Positions 1 through 9,657 of a stretch of DNA of 64,000 nt are shown piece after piece. The stretch covers positions 1-64,000 of the forward strand of contig NZ_JAKCMI010000022.1 of the NCBI RefSeq assembly GCF_021412585.1. Direction: 5' to 3'. Each line of letters begins with the position of its first letter. The first letter of the stretch is position 1. The notes under the pieces are model-generated. The model did not search any database. It was given only the letters and a program-made list of their open reading frames with translations, and was not told the DNA's origin. Made by a program: the position numbers and the translations under genes. The stretch comes from Halomonas alkalisoli. Lineage in GTDB: Bacteria > Pseudomonadota > Gammaproteobacteria > Pseudomonadales > Halomonadaceae.

Positions 1-363
1 GAGCTGGCCGCGGCCAAGGTGGTCATCTCCGGCGGCCGCGGCATGGGCAGCGGCGAGAACTTCAAGCTGCTCGACGGCATTGCCGACAAGCTGGGGGCCG
101 CCATTGGTGCTTCCCGCGCCGCGGTGGATGCCGGCTTCGTGCCCAACGACATGCAGGTGGGCCAGACAGGCAAGATCGTCGCACCCGAGCTCTACATCGC
201 CGTGGGTATCTCGGGAGCCATCCAGCACCTGGCCGGCATGAAGGACTCCAAGGTGATCGTCGCCATCAACAAGGACGAGGAGGCGCCGATCTTCCAGGTC
301 GCGGATTATGGATTAGTCGGTGACCTGTTCGAGATCCTGCCGGAGCTCGAGAGCAAGCTGTAA
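1..363 (+). CDS. etfA: Electron transfer flavoprotein alpha subunit, C-terminal part (5' end outside window)
   Basis: The frame is open from base 1 and ends at TAA 361-363, giving the last 120 residues. EtfA carries the FAD of the EtfAB heterodimer, which passes electrons from acyl-CoA and related dehydrogenases to ETF-quinone oxidoreductase. The visible part is the C-terminal FAD-binding domain, recognised by [12 protein letters not shown], then [11 protein letters not shown], the [20 protein letters not shown] stretch and [14 protein letters not shown], all typical of this family. The tail [11 protein letters not shown] is also standard. A good intrinsic terminator follows 22 bases later, so this is the last gene of its operon (normally etfBA; etfB would lie upstream of the window). 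Confidence 0.96.
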   Translation, partial: ELAAAKVVISGGRGMGSGENFKLLDGIADKLGAAIGASRAAVDAGFVPNDMQVGQTGKIVAPELYIAVGISGAIQHLAGMKDSKVIVAINKDEEAPIFQVADYGLVGDLFEILPELESKL

Positions 364-385
364 AGAACGGGCAGTTGCATACCGG

Positions 386-421
386 AAGAAGCCGACCCTC
401 AAGCGAGGGTCGGCTTCTTTC
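386..421 (+). terminator. Rho-independent terminator of etfA
   Basis: A 15-bp perfect stem (386-400 pairing with 405-419) with a 4-base loop AAGC is followed by a short T-rich run. It lies 22 bases after the etfA stop codon. Confidence 0.85.
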
Positions 422-484
422 GTTGTCAGGCCTTGCTGGTCATGGCGATACGATTTTATGAAGCTTGGCTATACAAGACAGTAA

Positions 485-499
485 CAATAGCTATTAGCA
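485..499. promoter_or_regulatory. Weak Fur-box-like site upstream of sodA
   Basis: CAATAGCTATTAGCA matches 9 of 14 defined positions of the 7-1-7 Fur consensus TGATAAT-N-ATTATCA and lies about 85 bases before sodA. Fur control of Mn-SOD is known in E. coli and Pseudomonas, which makes the site plausible, but the match is poor and could be chance. Confidence 0.25.
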
Positions 500-582
500 T
501 TAAGTGTCAGGCTTTGCCATGCTGTACCGATGAGTCGAGGGCTTCGGCCCCTATTTCGTTTGCTTCATGGAGGAGCTGACCT

Positions 583-1194
<612 letters not shown>

Positions 1195-1218
1195 CCAGCG
1201 CGCAAACGCGCTTACCGA

Positions 1219-1249
1219 CAATCGCCGCAGCCTTTGGCTGCGGCGATTG
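1219..1249. terminator. Hairpin between convergent sodA and fhuC
   Basis: A 14-bp perfect stem (1219-1232 with 1236-1249) with a 3-base loop lies 25 bases after the sodA stop and between convergent genes. No T-run follows on either strand, so it may be a Rho-assisted or bidirectional terminator. Confidence 0.5.
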
Positions 1250-1332
1250 CGTTAGGCCTGCGCGACAGCGATAGGAACATGGCCGCCCTGCGAGGCAAGC
1301 TGGCCAACTGGAGCATCGTAAGAGCGCTTCGA

Positions 1333-2100
1333 TCAGTGGGCGACAGCGATACGGTGTTCACCGCTGGGGTGGGGCATGACCCGCATGGGCAGGCCGTAGA
1401 TAGCCTCCAGCGTGGCATCGGTCATCATCGCCTCGGGGGAGCCGTGGGCCAGCACCCGGCCGCTGTGCAGGGCGAGCAGCTCGTCGCAGTAGCGCGAGGC
1501 CATGTTGATGTCGTGCAGCACGATGATCACGCATAGCTTCAGCTCGTCGCACAGCTTGCGGATCAGGGCCAACACCTCCATCTGATGGGCGATATCCAGC
1601 GCGGCCAGCGGTTCGTCGAGCAGCAGGAAGCGACTCTCCTGGGCCAGCAGCATGGCCAGCCACACGCGCTGGCGTTCGCCACCGGAAAGGGTATCCACCA
1701 GGCGGTCGGCGAAGGCTTCCGTGTGGCTGAGCTCGATGGCCCGCCCGATAGCGGCCTTGTCCCCGGAGGTATGGCGCCCCAGCAGGCCGTGCCAGGGGTA
1801 GCGGCCAAAGCCGATCAGTTCGCGACCGGTCAGATTCTCGGCGCTGGGCAGATGCTGGGGCAGATAGGCGACGCGACGGGCGAACTCTCTTTTACCCCAA
1901 TCATGCAGAGGGCGCTTTTCGAGCAGGACCTCGCCCCGAGTGATGGGTTGCTGCTGGGCCAGCAGCTTGATCAATGTCGACTTTCCCGAGCCGTTGTGGC
2001 CGATCAAACCGTAGACCTTGCCTTCCTCGAAGCAATGTTCGAGGGGCTTCAGCAGGGGTTTCCCGTTGATTTCGAAGGTGGCGCCCTTGACTTCGAGCAT
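1333..2100 (-). CDS. fhuC: Ferric-hydroxamate siderophore ABC transporter, ATP-binding protein
   Basis: A 255-residue ABC ATPase. Walker A GHNGSGKST is at about residues 34-42, the Q-loop Gln near 82, signature LSGGERQ near 138-144, Walker B FLLLDEP near 158-164, then an H-loop His in IIVLHD. The length and the PLAALDIAHQMEVL region are those of FhuC/FepC-type siderophore importers, which energise the inner-membrane permease. AAGGA lies 7 bases before the ATG. The gene starts 18 bases after the small gene at 2119-2523 and probably shares its transcript. The fused permease FhuB is divergent just upstream, and the binding protein is about 13 kb away beside iutA. Confidence 0.93.
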   Translation of the reverse strand: MLEVKGATFEINGKPLLKPLEHCFEEGKVYGLIGHNGSGKSTLIKLLAQQQPITRGEVLLEKRPLHDWGKREFARRVAYLPQHLPSAENLTGRELIGFGRYPWHGLLGRHTSGDKAAIGRAIELSHTEAFADRLVDTLSGGERQRVWLAMLLAQESRFLLLDEPLAALDIAHQMEVLALIRKLCDELKLCVIIVLHDINMASRYCDELLALHSGRVLAHGSPEAMMTDATLEAIYGLPMRVMPHPSGEHRIAVAH

Positions 2101-2118
2101 GATGAATCCTTGGTGATG

Positions 2119-2523
2119 CTACCAACCGAGCCAATGACGCAGCCGCTGGCCGGGCGAAGCAGGCTGGGTGGCCGTCATCCGGCGGATATCGCCCGATAGC
2201 AGCAGCGAGGCCTCCTGCAGCGGCGCCATGATGGCCTTGAGATGGTGCTGGCAAAGCTGGCGGTTGAGGGCGGCAGGGCACTGTGCCATGAGCAGGCCGC
2301 AATGGTAGATGGCAGTATCCAGTGACTCACGGACGTCCTTGAAGGGCGAGGCCTCCCACCGGCAACGCTGCAGCTCGTCGTACAGCATCCTCAGCATCTG
2401 GGCATCCAGCCAGCAGGGCGTATCGTCCCCCTTGGGTTTGCTTGCCACTGCATTGTGGACGGCCTGAAAAGAAACATGCAGGAATACGCATGTGTAATAG
2501 AGCTGAGAGCGTTCCGTCGTCAT
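2119..2523 (-). CDS. Hypothetical Cys-rich protein cotranscribed with fhuC
   Basis: A 134-residue protein I do not recognise. It has six cysteines spread along the chain (near residues 12, 37, 54, 75, 82 and 91), a CQHH cluster, no signal peptide and no membrane segment. It is predicted mostly helical and ends in a basic, Trp-containing tail. It is the first gene of the minus-strand unit ending in fhuC and starts 22 bases from a Fur-box-like site, so iron-repressed expression is likely. The ribosome-binding site is weak (GGTG before the ATG). Possible roles, all inferred from position, include an Fe-S or iron-handling accessory protein, a regulator, or a helper in siderophore iron release. 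Confidence 0.7.
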   Translation of the reverse strand: MTTERSQLYYTCVFLHVSFQAVHNAVASKPKGDDTPCWLDAQMLRMLYDELQRCRWEASPFKDVRESLDTAIYHCGLLMAQCPAALNRQLCQHHLKAIMAPLQEASLLLSGDIRRMTATQPASPGQRLRHWLGW

Positions 2524-2545
2524 GGGACACCATGTAAAATCTCAA

Positions 2546-2560
2546 TGAGACTGATTTGCA
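2546..2560. promoter_or_regulatory. Fur-box-like site, fhuC-side promoter
   Basis: TGAGACTGATTTGCA matches 10 of 14 defined positions of TGATAAT-N-ATTATCA. It lies 22 bases from the start of the minus-strand gene at 2523 in the divergent gap. Confidence 0.5.
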
Positions 2561-2612
2561 TTTTGTCCAAAAGAGGGCGCGCCGTCAAATGCGGAGCGAA
2601 TCTTAATTCTAC

Positions 2613-2627
2613 TGATAATCGTTTTCA
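2613..2627. promoter_or_regulatory. Fur box between divergent fhuC and fhuB units
   Basis: TGATAATCGTTTTCA matches 12 of 14 defined positions of the Fur 7-1-7 consensus. It lies about 95 bases before the fhuB start at 2721. It is almost identical to the site at 16220-16234 ahead of the TonB2 operon. Confidence 0.75.
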
Positions 2628-2720
2628 GTTACCCTCTGTCCGTGACGATGGATAAACATGGTGGAGCATGGTCGACGACGTGAACCAGGAAGTGGACGCA
2701 CAGCGAGAGGGGCCTGGCAG

Positions 2721-4706
2721 ATGACGGTGGACACGCGCCGCGTTCTCTCGCCAGCCCGTTCCTGTCTGCTGCTGAGTCTGCCTCTGCTGATACTGTTCTG
2801 GCTAGGATTAGAGGGGCAGGGGGGCTTTGAACTGGGCTTGAAGGCGCTGGTAGCGCCGTCCTTCAAGGAAGTCGGCGAGCTGCTGCTGTATTACGCCTGG
2901 TGGCCCAGGTTGACGATCGCGCTGCTGGCCGGAGGGGGGCTGGCCCTGGCCGGGGTGCTGATGCAGCAGGTGCTGCGCAATCCGCTGGCGTCGCCCACCA
3001 CCCTGGGCGTGGCGTCGGGAGCCAATCTCGCACTGATGGCGACGACGTTGCTGGCGCCCGGGCTGTTGGTCGTGGGTCGCGAGTGGGTGGCGCTGGCCGG
3101 TGGCGGGCTGGCGGTGGGGCTGGTGTTCATGCTGGCCTGGCGGCGGGGCTTGGCGCCCATCGTGGTGGTGCTTGCTGGGCTGGTGGTCAATCTCTATCTG
3201 GGGGCGCTGGCCACGGCGCTGCTGCTGTTCAATCACGAGGCGCTGTCGGGGCTGCTGATCTGGGGAGCCGGATCGCTGGCCCAGAATGGCTGGGATGGTG
3301 TGGCGATCCTCTGGCCGCGGTTGGCCATTGCAGGCGTGGCGGCCTGGTTCCTGCTGCGCCCCCTGGCGGTGCTGGAACTGGACGACGCCAGCGCCAAGAG
3401 CCTGGGCGTATCGCTCACCTATCTTCGCTTCGCCGGTATGGGGCTGGCGGTCTTCATCACCGGCAGCATCGTCAGTGTGGTGGGGATCATCGGCTTCATC
3501 GGCCTGGCGGCGCCCAATATCGTGCGCATTGCCGGGGCGCGGGGTCTCGGCGAACGCCTGCTGTGGGGCACGCTGCTGGGGGCGGTGCTGCTGGCCACTA
3601 CCGACTTGCTGCTGCAGAACGTCACGGGCGTATTGCCAACGCTGATCCCCACCGGTGCGGTGACCGGCGCCCTGGGCGCGCCGCTGCTGATGTGGTTGAT
3701 CCCGCGCCTTAAGCTGCAGGGCGATCGGGCGCCACAGCCGGCTGCCGTGCTGGCCAACCGTCATCCCGCCCCTGGGCGCCTGGCCACTCGCCTGGCCATC
3801 GGGCTGCTGTTGGCGGCGGGGCTGGGGCTGCTGCTGGGGCAGGGGGTGAATGGCTGGTACTGGCTGTCGCTGGACAGCTGGGACGTCATGCAGTGGCGGA
3901 TGCCCAGGGTGTTTGCGGCGGCCGCCAGCGGCTTGATGCTGGCAGTGGCCGGTACGCTGCTGCAGCGCCTCTCCGGCAATCCCATGGCCAGCCCCGAGGT
4001 GCTGGGCATCAGCGGTGGCTGCGCCATCGCCTTGATCCTGGGGCTCTTCCTGCTTCCGGCGCCCACCAGTGGGATGCTGGTGGGCATCGGTACCCTGGGC
4101 GCCTTCGCCACCCTGCTGATCCTGGTGGCACTCAATCGTCGCAGCGGCTTGGTGCCCGAGCGTTTGCTGCTCACCGGGGTGGCGGTAACGGCGCTGTTCG
4201 ATGCGGTGCGCAGCGTGATGTTGGCAGGGGGCGATCCGCGCGGGCAGCAGGTGATCGCCTGGCTGGCGGGTTCCACCTACTACGTCGACCTCACCAGCGC
4301 CCTGGTGGTGGGGACGCTGGCGGCGCTGCTGGCGCTGTGCACCCTGCCGCTCACCCGCTGGCTGGACATCCTGCCGCTGGGCGCCCCCACCGCGAGTTCC
4401 TTGGGTATCGCCTTGAACCGTGCCCGCCTGTTGCTGCTGCTATTGGTGGCCCTGCTGACCGCCTGCGCCACCCTGGTGGTGGGGCCGCTCTCCTTCATCG
4501 GGCTGCTGGCACCGCACATGGCCAGGCTGCTGGGTTTGTCGCGGGCCCGCCAGCATCTGCTGGGGGCGGCACTGGTGGGCATGCTGCTGATGGTGCTGGC
4601 CGACTGGGTGGGTCGCCAGGTGATCTTTCCCTACGAAATACCCGCGGGCCTGGTCGCCTCGCTGATCGGCGGTGCCTACTTCATGTGGGGGCTGCGGCGC
4701 TTGTAA
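2721..4706 (+). CDS. fhuB: Fused ferric-hydroxamate ABC transporter permease
   Basis: A 661-residue inner-membrane protein made of two FecCD/BtuC-type permease halves joined in one chain, as in E. coli FhuB (660 residues). Each half has the paired motifs [14 protein letters not shown] (first) and [14 protein letters not shown] (second), and the cytoplasmic coupling-helix stretches [14 protein letters not shown] and [15 protein letters not shown] that contact FhuC. I chose ATG 2721 because GAGAGGGG lies 8-10 bases before it and the hydrophobic start then matches FhuB; an upstream in-frame ATG at 2658 would add 21 polar residues without a good ribosome site. The gene is followed 44 bases later by fhuF. 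Confidence 0.94.
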   Translation: MTVDTRRVLSPARSCLLLSLPLLILFWLGLEGQGGFELGLKALVAPSFKEVGELLLYYAWWPRLTIALLAGGGLALAGVLMQQVLRNPLASPTTLGVASGANLALMATTLLAPGLLVVGREWVALAGGGLAVGLVFMLAWRRGLAPIVVVLAGLVVNLYLGALATALLLFNHEALSGLLIWGAGSLAQNGWDGVAILWPRLAIAGVAAWFLLRPLAVLELDDASAKSLGVSLTYLRFAGMGLAVFITGSIVSVVGIIGFIGLAAPNIVRIAGARGLGERLLWGTLLGAVLLATTDLLLQNVTGVLPTLIPTGAVTGALGAPLLMWLIPRLKLQGDRAPQPAAVLANRHPAPGRLATRLAIGLLLAAGLGLLLGQGVNGWYWLSLDSWDVMQWRMPRVFAAAASGLMLAVAGTLLQRLSGNPMASPEVLGISGGCAIALILGLFLLPAPTSGMLVGIGTLGAFATLLILVALNRRSGLVPERLLLTGVAVTALFDAVRSVMLAGGDPRGQQVIAWLAGSTYYVDLTSALVVGTLAALLALCTLPLTRWLDILPLGAPTASSLGIALNRARLLLLLLVALLTACATLVVGPLSFIGLLAPHMARLLGLSRARQHLLGAALVGMLLMVLADWVGRQVIFPYEIPAGLVASLIGGAYFMWGLRRL

Positions 4707-4750
4707 GGAATGCGTGGCGGGCGATCCGTCACCCAGACAGGAGGTCGCGT

Positions 4751-5542
4751 ATGACGGCAATGATGGAATACCCCGCTCGCCTGGGCGATCCGGCCGAGGC
4801 GCTGCTGGCGCTCTATCGTCAGCCGCCCCTGGACAGCCTGAGGCCGCCGGGCTTCGGGACCCACGAGGTAGAGACGCTGACTGCCGCCGCGCTCCTCGAC
4901 CAAGAGACGCTGCATGGGTTGCTGCAGCGCTTTACGGCGACCTTCGGCGAGGGGGCCGATCAGAAGGCGGCGACGTCGATCTGGTCGAAGTATCTCTTCA
5001 GCCTGGTCTCGATCCCCACACTGGTGGCCAACCTGTTGCTGGGGCGGGCGTTACCGGTGCGGCCCGAGGCGCTGCGCGTCGAGCTGGGCGAGCGGGGAGA
5101 GGTGATGCGGCTGTGGCTGCGCGATGGCGGGCAGCCCCTGGCGTCACTGGCCTCCGATGAACGATTCACAACGCTGTTCGATGACCTCTGCGCACCGGTG
5201 ATTGGGGTCTTGGCTGCTGAGTCGGGACTTTCGCCCAAGGTGTTCTGGAGCAATCTCGGTCATTACGTGGAATATATCGCCAAGACCTGCTCGCGGCATC
5301 CGCGCTTTCCCGGTGCCGGGGAGCCGCTGCTGCGCTTTCTCGACACGCGCATCCTGCCGGATGGACGGCGTAATCCGCTTTATCAGCCGGTGCGCTATCT
5401 CGATCTGGGCGGCGAGGCGCCCAAGAGGGTGCGGCGTCTGTGCTGCGTCAAGTATCGCCTGCCCGATGAGGCGCTGTGTGGCGGCTGCCCGCTGAAGCCG
5501 GAGAACCGCCCGGCCAACCGCCGCCGTGAAGGCTGTCGGTAA
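4751..5542 (+). CDS. fhuF: Siderophore-iron reductase FhuF
   Basis: A 263-residue cytoplasmic 2Fe-2S protein that reduces ferric hydroxamates so that iron is released. The diagnostic C-terminal cluster motif CC-x10-C-x2-C is present around residue 230 (LCCVKYRLPDEALCGGCPL). The N-terminal part is the FhuF/IucA-family fold without obvious motifs. CAGGAGGT at 4738-4745 is an excellent ribosome site for ATG 4751. It is coupled behind fhuB in a plus-strand two-gene unit and supplies the intracellular release step for the aerobactin-type siderophore made by the neighbouring operon. Confidence 0.92.
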   Translation: MTAMMEYPARLGDPAEALLALYRQPPLDSLRPPGFGTHEVETLTAAALLDQETLHGLLQRFTATFGEGADQKAATSIWSKYLFSLVSIPTLVANLLLGRALPVRPEALRVELGERGEVMRLWLRDGGQPLASLASDERFTTLFDDLCAPVIGVLAAESGLSPKVFWSNLGHYVEYIAKTCSRHPRFPGAGEPLLRFLDTRILPDGRRNPLYQPVRYLDLGGEAPKRVRRLCCVKYRLPDEALCGGCPLKPENRPANRRREGCR

Positions 5543-5574
5543 CGCGGGCGTTTTCCGGACCTTAGCGATATTGT

Positions 5575-5602
5575 GGCCCGCCTGTCCATGGACGGGCGGG
5601 CC
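5575..5602. terminator. Hairpin between convergent fhuF and iucD
   Basis: A nearly perfect palindrome of 28 bases, centred on TCCATGGA, lies between two convergent stop codons. It has no T-run and is likely a bidirectional transcription end. Confidence 0.5.
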
Positions 5603-5640
5603 GCGACACTGGGCAACGAGACCATGCAGTCAAGTCAAGG

Positions 5641-6948
5641 TCAGACTGCCTGGACCCAGCGCAGCTCGGCTGTGGGCTGCCAGTCGATGGGGCCATCGTC
5701 TTCGTGCAGGTCGAAGGCCTGGTGGCCGGCGACATGATTGAGGATGGTCGCCGAGCGCCAGGCCATCAGCGACAGCTGCGGCTCGGCGATGCCGTGGCTG
5801 TGGCGGCCGGCGTTGACCGCATAGATTCGGTGTGCCGAGGGCCCGTCCCAGCTCGCTTCGAAGTGGGGGCCCAGCACCAGCTCGCCATGAGTATTGCGTT
5901 CCAGGCGCGGGGTCAGGTCGCCGAGGCAGTCAGGAAGGTGCGAACAGAAGCCGGTGGCGAAGACCACGACGTCGGCGTTGAAGCGTTCCCGGCCGCCGGT
6001 GAGCCCATGTTCGGTGGTCAGGGTGAAGCCGAGGCCGTTGCGGTCCAGGGCGGTGGCCTCGCGGTGTGGAAAGAGCCGTGCCCAGCGGGGCTCGCCGAGC
6101 ACGTCGAACCGGTGGTAGAGCTCGCGGTAGAGCGACTGCAGGGCGGCGGGAGTGATGCCGTCGCTGGCCAGCTTCTGGGCCGCCACTTCACGCTCGCGGA
6201 CCTCACGGGGCAGGCCGTGGAAGCGGCGGGTGTAGTCGGGCGTGAAGTACTCGTTGGTGAAGGTGGTCTCGTCGAGGGGTTCGAAGTTGCGCCGCCGCGA
6301 GACCCAGTGCAGCTCCCGCGGCTGGCCCCAGTGCCCGCGCAGGGCATTGAGGAAGATGTCGGCGCCGCTCTGGCCGCCGCCGATCACCACCACCCGTCGC
6401 CCGCCGAAGTCACGCCGTGTCCTGGCGATCTCGGCGGCATGCAGGCAGTGGGGGCCACGCAGCGCCTCGGCGAAGTCCGGCAGCCAGGGGCGCTTGCCGG
6501 TGCCCAGGCTGAGGTGGCGGGCGCGGTAGTCGCCGGCGTCGGTGCGCAGCCGGAAGCCGCGGCCGTCGAGCTGGACCTCCCGCACCGCCTCGCCGAGGGC
6601 GACGTTGTCCAGGCGCCGGGCGGCCCAGCCGAGGTAGTCGGAGAACTCGGCGCGACTGACGGTGCCCAGCTCGGCGTTGAGGAAGCGGTAGAAGCGGCGG
6701 TGCTCGACCAGGTAGCTGAGGAAGGAGTGGCGACTGTCCGGGGCCACGGCGGTAACCAGGTCCTTGAGGAAACCGGTCTGCAGGTGGGTGTCGGGGAGCA
6801 TCAGCCCCGGGTGCCAGACCGGGTCGTGGCGGCGCTCGAAGAAGCGCGTGGCGAGCCGTGGCAGGTGCGAGTCGGCCAGCGCGGCGATGCTCAGGTTGAA
6901 GGGCCCGGCGCCCAGGCCGGCCAGGTCGAGAACGTCGGGGTCAGACAT
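5641..6948 (-). CDS. iucD: L-lysine N6-monooxygenase (aerobactin pathway)
   Basis: A 435-residue FAD/NADPH-dependent hydroxylase of the IucD/PvdA/SidA family that makes N6-hydroxylysine, the first step of aerobactin synthesis. FAD-binding GLGAGPFNLSIAALA is at the N-terminus, the NADPH-binding motif VVVIGGGQSGADIF is central, and ATGFCSHLP is near the C-terminus. AGGAGGT lies 7 bases before ATG 6948, and the start overlaps the iucC stop by 8 bases. Lysine rather than ornithine as substrate is inferred from the iucABC partners. It is the last gene of the iucA-iucB-iucC-iucD unit. Confidence 0.92.
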   Translation of the reverse strand: MSDPDVLDLAGLGAGPFNLSIAALADSHLPRLATRFFERRHDPVWHPGLMLPDTHLQTGFLKDLVTAVAPDSRHSFLSYLVEHRRFYRFLNAELGTVSRAEFSDYLGWAARRLDNVALGEAVREVQLDGRGFRLRTDAGDYRARHLSLGTGKRPWLPDFAEALRGPHCLHAAEIARTRRDFGGRRVVVIGGGQSGADIFLNALRGHWGQPRELHWVSRRRNFEPLDETTFTNEYFTPDYTRRFHGLPREVREREVAAQKLASDGITPAALQSLYRELYHRFDVLGEPRWARLFPHREATALDRNGLGFTLTTEHGLTGGRERFNADVVVFATGFCSHLPDCLGDLTPRLERNTHGELVLGPHFEASWDGPSAHRIYAVNAGRHSHGIAEPQLSLMAWRSATILNHVAGHQAFDLHEDDGPIDWQPTAELRWVQAV

Positions 6949-8752
6949 CGGACACCTCCTGTGTCGTGGTGGTGCCGGCCACATCGGCCGGCTGACGGAC
7001 GAAGTGCAGCGGGTTGTCGACGCGCAGCTCCATCTCCGCGAGCATGCGCTCGGCAGCGGCATCGGTGGCGTGCAGGAACTTGGCGCGGTTGAGGGTCAGG
7101 CGCAGGATGCGCGGGGCGAACAGCTCGAAGCGGTCGAAGCGCCCGGCCAGCTCGGGATGCCGAGCACGGTAGGCCGCGAGCACGTCGCCACAGAGGCGAT
7201 AGAAAGGCGCCTCGGAGATCCCGCAGGCCTCGGCCAGGGGGGCGATGAAGCGCAGGGTGGTGACGAAGTGGCCGGTCTGCAGGTCATGAATCAGCTTCTC
7301 CGGCGGTAGGCGCACCGTGACGTCCTTGATCTCGGCGGGCAGGTCGTGGGCCTCCGGGAAGTCCTCGTCGACCAGCCTCAGGTCGCCCTGGAAGTCCTTG
7401 AGGGCCAGGCGATGGGGCCAGCCGTCGCGCAGGATCAGGGTCAGATTCTGGCCGTGGGCGATCAGTGACACGCCGTAGCGGCACATCAGGTGCCAGAGAG
7501 GCACCAGGGTGACCTCGAACATCCGGGTGAGCCAGGCCTGCGCCCTGTGGGTGTCATGGGCGCCGGCGGCCGCGAGGTAGGCGGCGAGCCAGGGCCGCCC
7601 ATCCTCGTCGACCTGCATCAGCTCGGCCATCAGCAATGCCTGCTCGTTGGCCGCCAGGCGCGGTGCCAGGGCCTCGCGCCAGATCACCCCGAACAGCTCG
7701 CGGTACCGATAGGGCGACTGCGGCAGGCGGCCATACTGGGCATGGGGCAGTACGGCCCCCGCAGGTTCGGCGAGGACCTCCAGGTGCACGCGGGCGAACT
7801 CCTCGTCGTCGCCTGCCCGGGCCTTCAGCCAGGCCGAGGCGGCGGGGCCGGCGAGCAGGAAGCGCCCGGGAATGCCGCGGTAGCAGGAGGTGTTCATGAT
7901 GGTCAACGGCAGCTTGATGTCGTAGGCCGACGGCCGGCTGACGTTGGTCAGGGTGCGCAGCGACTGCTGCGGCACGTAGGCATCGCCGAACTCGCCGAGA
8001 TGGACCAGGCGACGATGGGCGATGTCGGCGACGTGCAGGGGGCCGAGCCACTGCTGCCACTGCCAGGGGTGGACCGGCAGCAGCCGATAGGCGCCGGGGT
8101 CCACCACCCGCTCGGCCAGTGCCCGGTGCAGGCGGGCCTTCTCGTCCTCGTCCAGCGCCGAGTCGAGCAGGGGAGCGGCGTCGACGGGGCCGCCGCCGCA
8201 TGCCAGGGCATCGGCGGCGATGGCCACCCAGCCGAGGCGGAAGGCGTTGCCGTGTTCCGGGGCGAAGCGCGCCAGGGCCTCCAGCCCCCAGCCGCGGCGG
8301 CCCTTGTTGAACAGGAACTTGGGATGGCCGTCGAGCAGGCGCTGGCGTTGCGGTTCGGGCAGCCGGATGGCCGCATCGGCGCCCAGTCCGCGGCGGGCCT
8401 CGCGCAGCCGGCAGTCGGCGCGCAGGGTGGCGAACAGGTCTTCCAGGTGTTCGGCGACCTGGGTGTCGTTCATGCCGAGCGCCGGCGCCAGGGCGAGGAG
8501 GAAATCGGCGACCTCGAGGGAGGCGCCGGCGGGGGGCAGCAGGCTCGCGGGGTCGACCCGGGGTTGCCGCCAGAGGTTGACGCTGGCCCGGAAGCGCCAG
8601 GCCCCGGCCTCGCCCAGGTCGAGCCGATGGCCGTCGCCGTCGCGCGTCAGGGCGATGACCTGTTCATAGGCCAGCTCGCCGATCATCTTGGCGATCAGGT
8701 CGCGATTGGCCGCCTCCCAGTAGGGCGCCAGGCAGGTGTCGAGCGGTTCCAT
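6941..8752 (-). CDS. iucC: Aerobactin synthase (NIS synthetase, type C)
   Basis: A 603-residue NRPS-independent siderophore synthetase. It closely resembles E. coli IucC: GHPKFLFNKGRRGWG, PVHPWQWQQ, SLRTLTNVSR, LPLTIMNTSCYRGIPGR, HGQNLTLILRDGWPHR, LKDFQGDLRLV, IHDLQTGHFVT. IucC condenses the second N6-acetyl-N6-hydroxylysine onto the citrate mono-amide made by IucA, giving aerobactin. The N-terminus also aligns (ANRDLIAKMIGELAYEQV). ATG 8752 is preferred over an adjacent GTG 8755 because GGGAGGT is then 6 bases away. The iucB stop and this start overlap as TGATG. Confidence 0.93.
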   Translation of the reverse strand: MEPLDTCLAPYWEAANRDLIAKMIGELAYEQVIALTRDGDGHRLDLGEAGAWRFRASVNLWRQPRVDPASLLPPAGASLEVADFLLALAPALGMNDTQVAEHLEDLFATLRADCRLREARRGLGADAAIRLPEPQRQRLLDGHPKFLFNKGRRGWGLEALARFAPEHGNAFRLGWVAIAADALACGGGPVDAAPLLDSALDEDEKARLHRALAERVVDPGAYRLLPVHPWQWQQWLGPLHVADIAHRRLVHLGEFGDAYVPQQSLRTLTNVSRPSAYDIKLPLTIMNTSCYRGIPGRFLLAGPAASAWLKARAGDDEEFARVHLEVLAEPAGAVLPHAQYGRLPQSPYRYRELFGVIWREALAPRLAANEQALLMAELMQVDEDGRPWLAAYLAAAGAHDTHRAQAWLTRMFEVTLVPLWHLMCRYGVSLIAHGQNLTLILRDGWPHRLALKDFQGDLRLVDEDFPEAHDLPAEIKDVTVRLPPEKLIHDLQTGHFVTTLRFIAPLAEACGISEAPFYRLCGDVLAAYRARHPELAGRFDRFELFAPRILRLTLNRAKFLHATDAAAERMLAEMELRVDNPLHFVRQPADVAGTTTTQEVSDV

Positions 8753-9657
8753 CACAGCACCTCCCGGAAGAAGCGCTCGCGCTGCCCCATCACCAGGCTG
8801 GCGCGCTTGTGGGGGAAGTCGAAGTCGCGCAGCCGCGACAGGCCCAGCCGCTCGAGGTGACGGAACAGGCGGCGGTTGTCGTGGCGCGGCTCCAGCACCA
8901 GGCGACGGGTGCGCGGCTCGGCGAGGTAGGCATAGTGGGACAGCGCGCCCAGCCAGGCATCGACGAAATGCGCCCCGCGGACGTCCTCTTCGCCCACCAG
9001 CAGGTGCAGACCGCGGTCGAAGGAGGCCCAGGGGTAGTAGGGGGCGAGGCGGTCCTCGGCGGCCCAGTAGAGCTCGAAGTAGCCGAAGGGGCGGCCGTCG
9101 AACTCGCCGATCAGCGGCAGGGTGTGCGGATCGGCGAGGCGCTGCGCGACGAAGTCGGCGAGCTCGTCCGCGGGCCAGGCCTGTTCCCAGAACTCGGCGA
9201 CCCGCGGCAGGTGCATCCAGTGCACGAAGCGCTCGAGGTCGCGTTCGGGCTCGATCAGGCGCAGCGAGAAGGTGCGCCCGAGGCGTGGATCGGCGCGCCG
9301 ATAGACGAGGCCGCTCGGCTCGGCGGGACGCCTGGGGTGCCCGCTCGAGACCTCGAAGGGGGTCTGCTCCGGTCGGGCGGGCGGATGCCGCAGCCAGTGC
9401 CAGGGTTGCTGGTAGAAGTCGCCGCGCAGGATGCGGCCGCCGCCGAGCGCCTCGATCAGCCGAGGCCAGTCGGCATGATCCTGCCAGTCGGCCGGCTCCA
9501 GGACCAGCAGTGCCAGGCCGGGATGGTGGGCGAAGACGGCATCGATGCGCTCGATCAGCGAGCCCGTCGTCTCGTCGCGGTCCAGGCGGGCCGCTTCGTC
9601 CTGCAGCGGGGCGAGGGCGATATCGGCACGCGGCCGGGCGTCCAGGGTGATGCTCAT
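8752..9657 (-). CDS. iucB: N6-hydroxylysine O-acetyltransferase, GNAT fold
   Basis: A 301-residue protein of the IucB/RhbD branch of GNAT acyltransferases, which acetylate N6-hydroxylysine using acetyl-CoA. The C-terminal half has the family pattern SLRLIEPERDLERFVHWM, PLIGEFDGRPFGYFELYWA, GLHLLVGEEDVRGAHFV and RHDNRRLFRHLERLGL. The first 120 residues are a less conserved leader domain, as in IucB (about 315 residues). The start overlaps the iucA stop by 4 bases (ATGA). Some relatives use longer acyl-CoAs and yield lipid-tailed aerobactins; the sequence alone cannot decide chain length. Confidence 0.88.
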   Translation of the reverse strand: MSITLDARPRADIALAPLQDEAARLDRDETTGSLIERIDAVFAHHPGLALLVLEPADWQDHADWPRLIEALGGGRILRGDFYQQPWHWLRHPPARPEQTPFEVSSGHPRRPAEPSGLVYRRADPRLGRTFSLRLIEPERDLERFVHWMHLPRVAEFWEQAWPADELADFVAQRLADPHTLPLIGEFDGRPFGYFELYWAAEDRLAPYYPWASFDRGLHLLVGEEDVRGAHFVDAWLGALSHYAYLAEPRTRRLVLEPRHDNRRLFRHLERLGLSRLRDFDFPHKRASLVMGQRERFFREVL

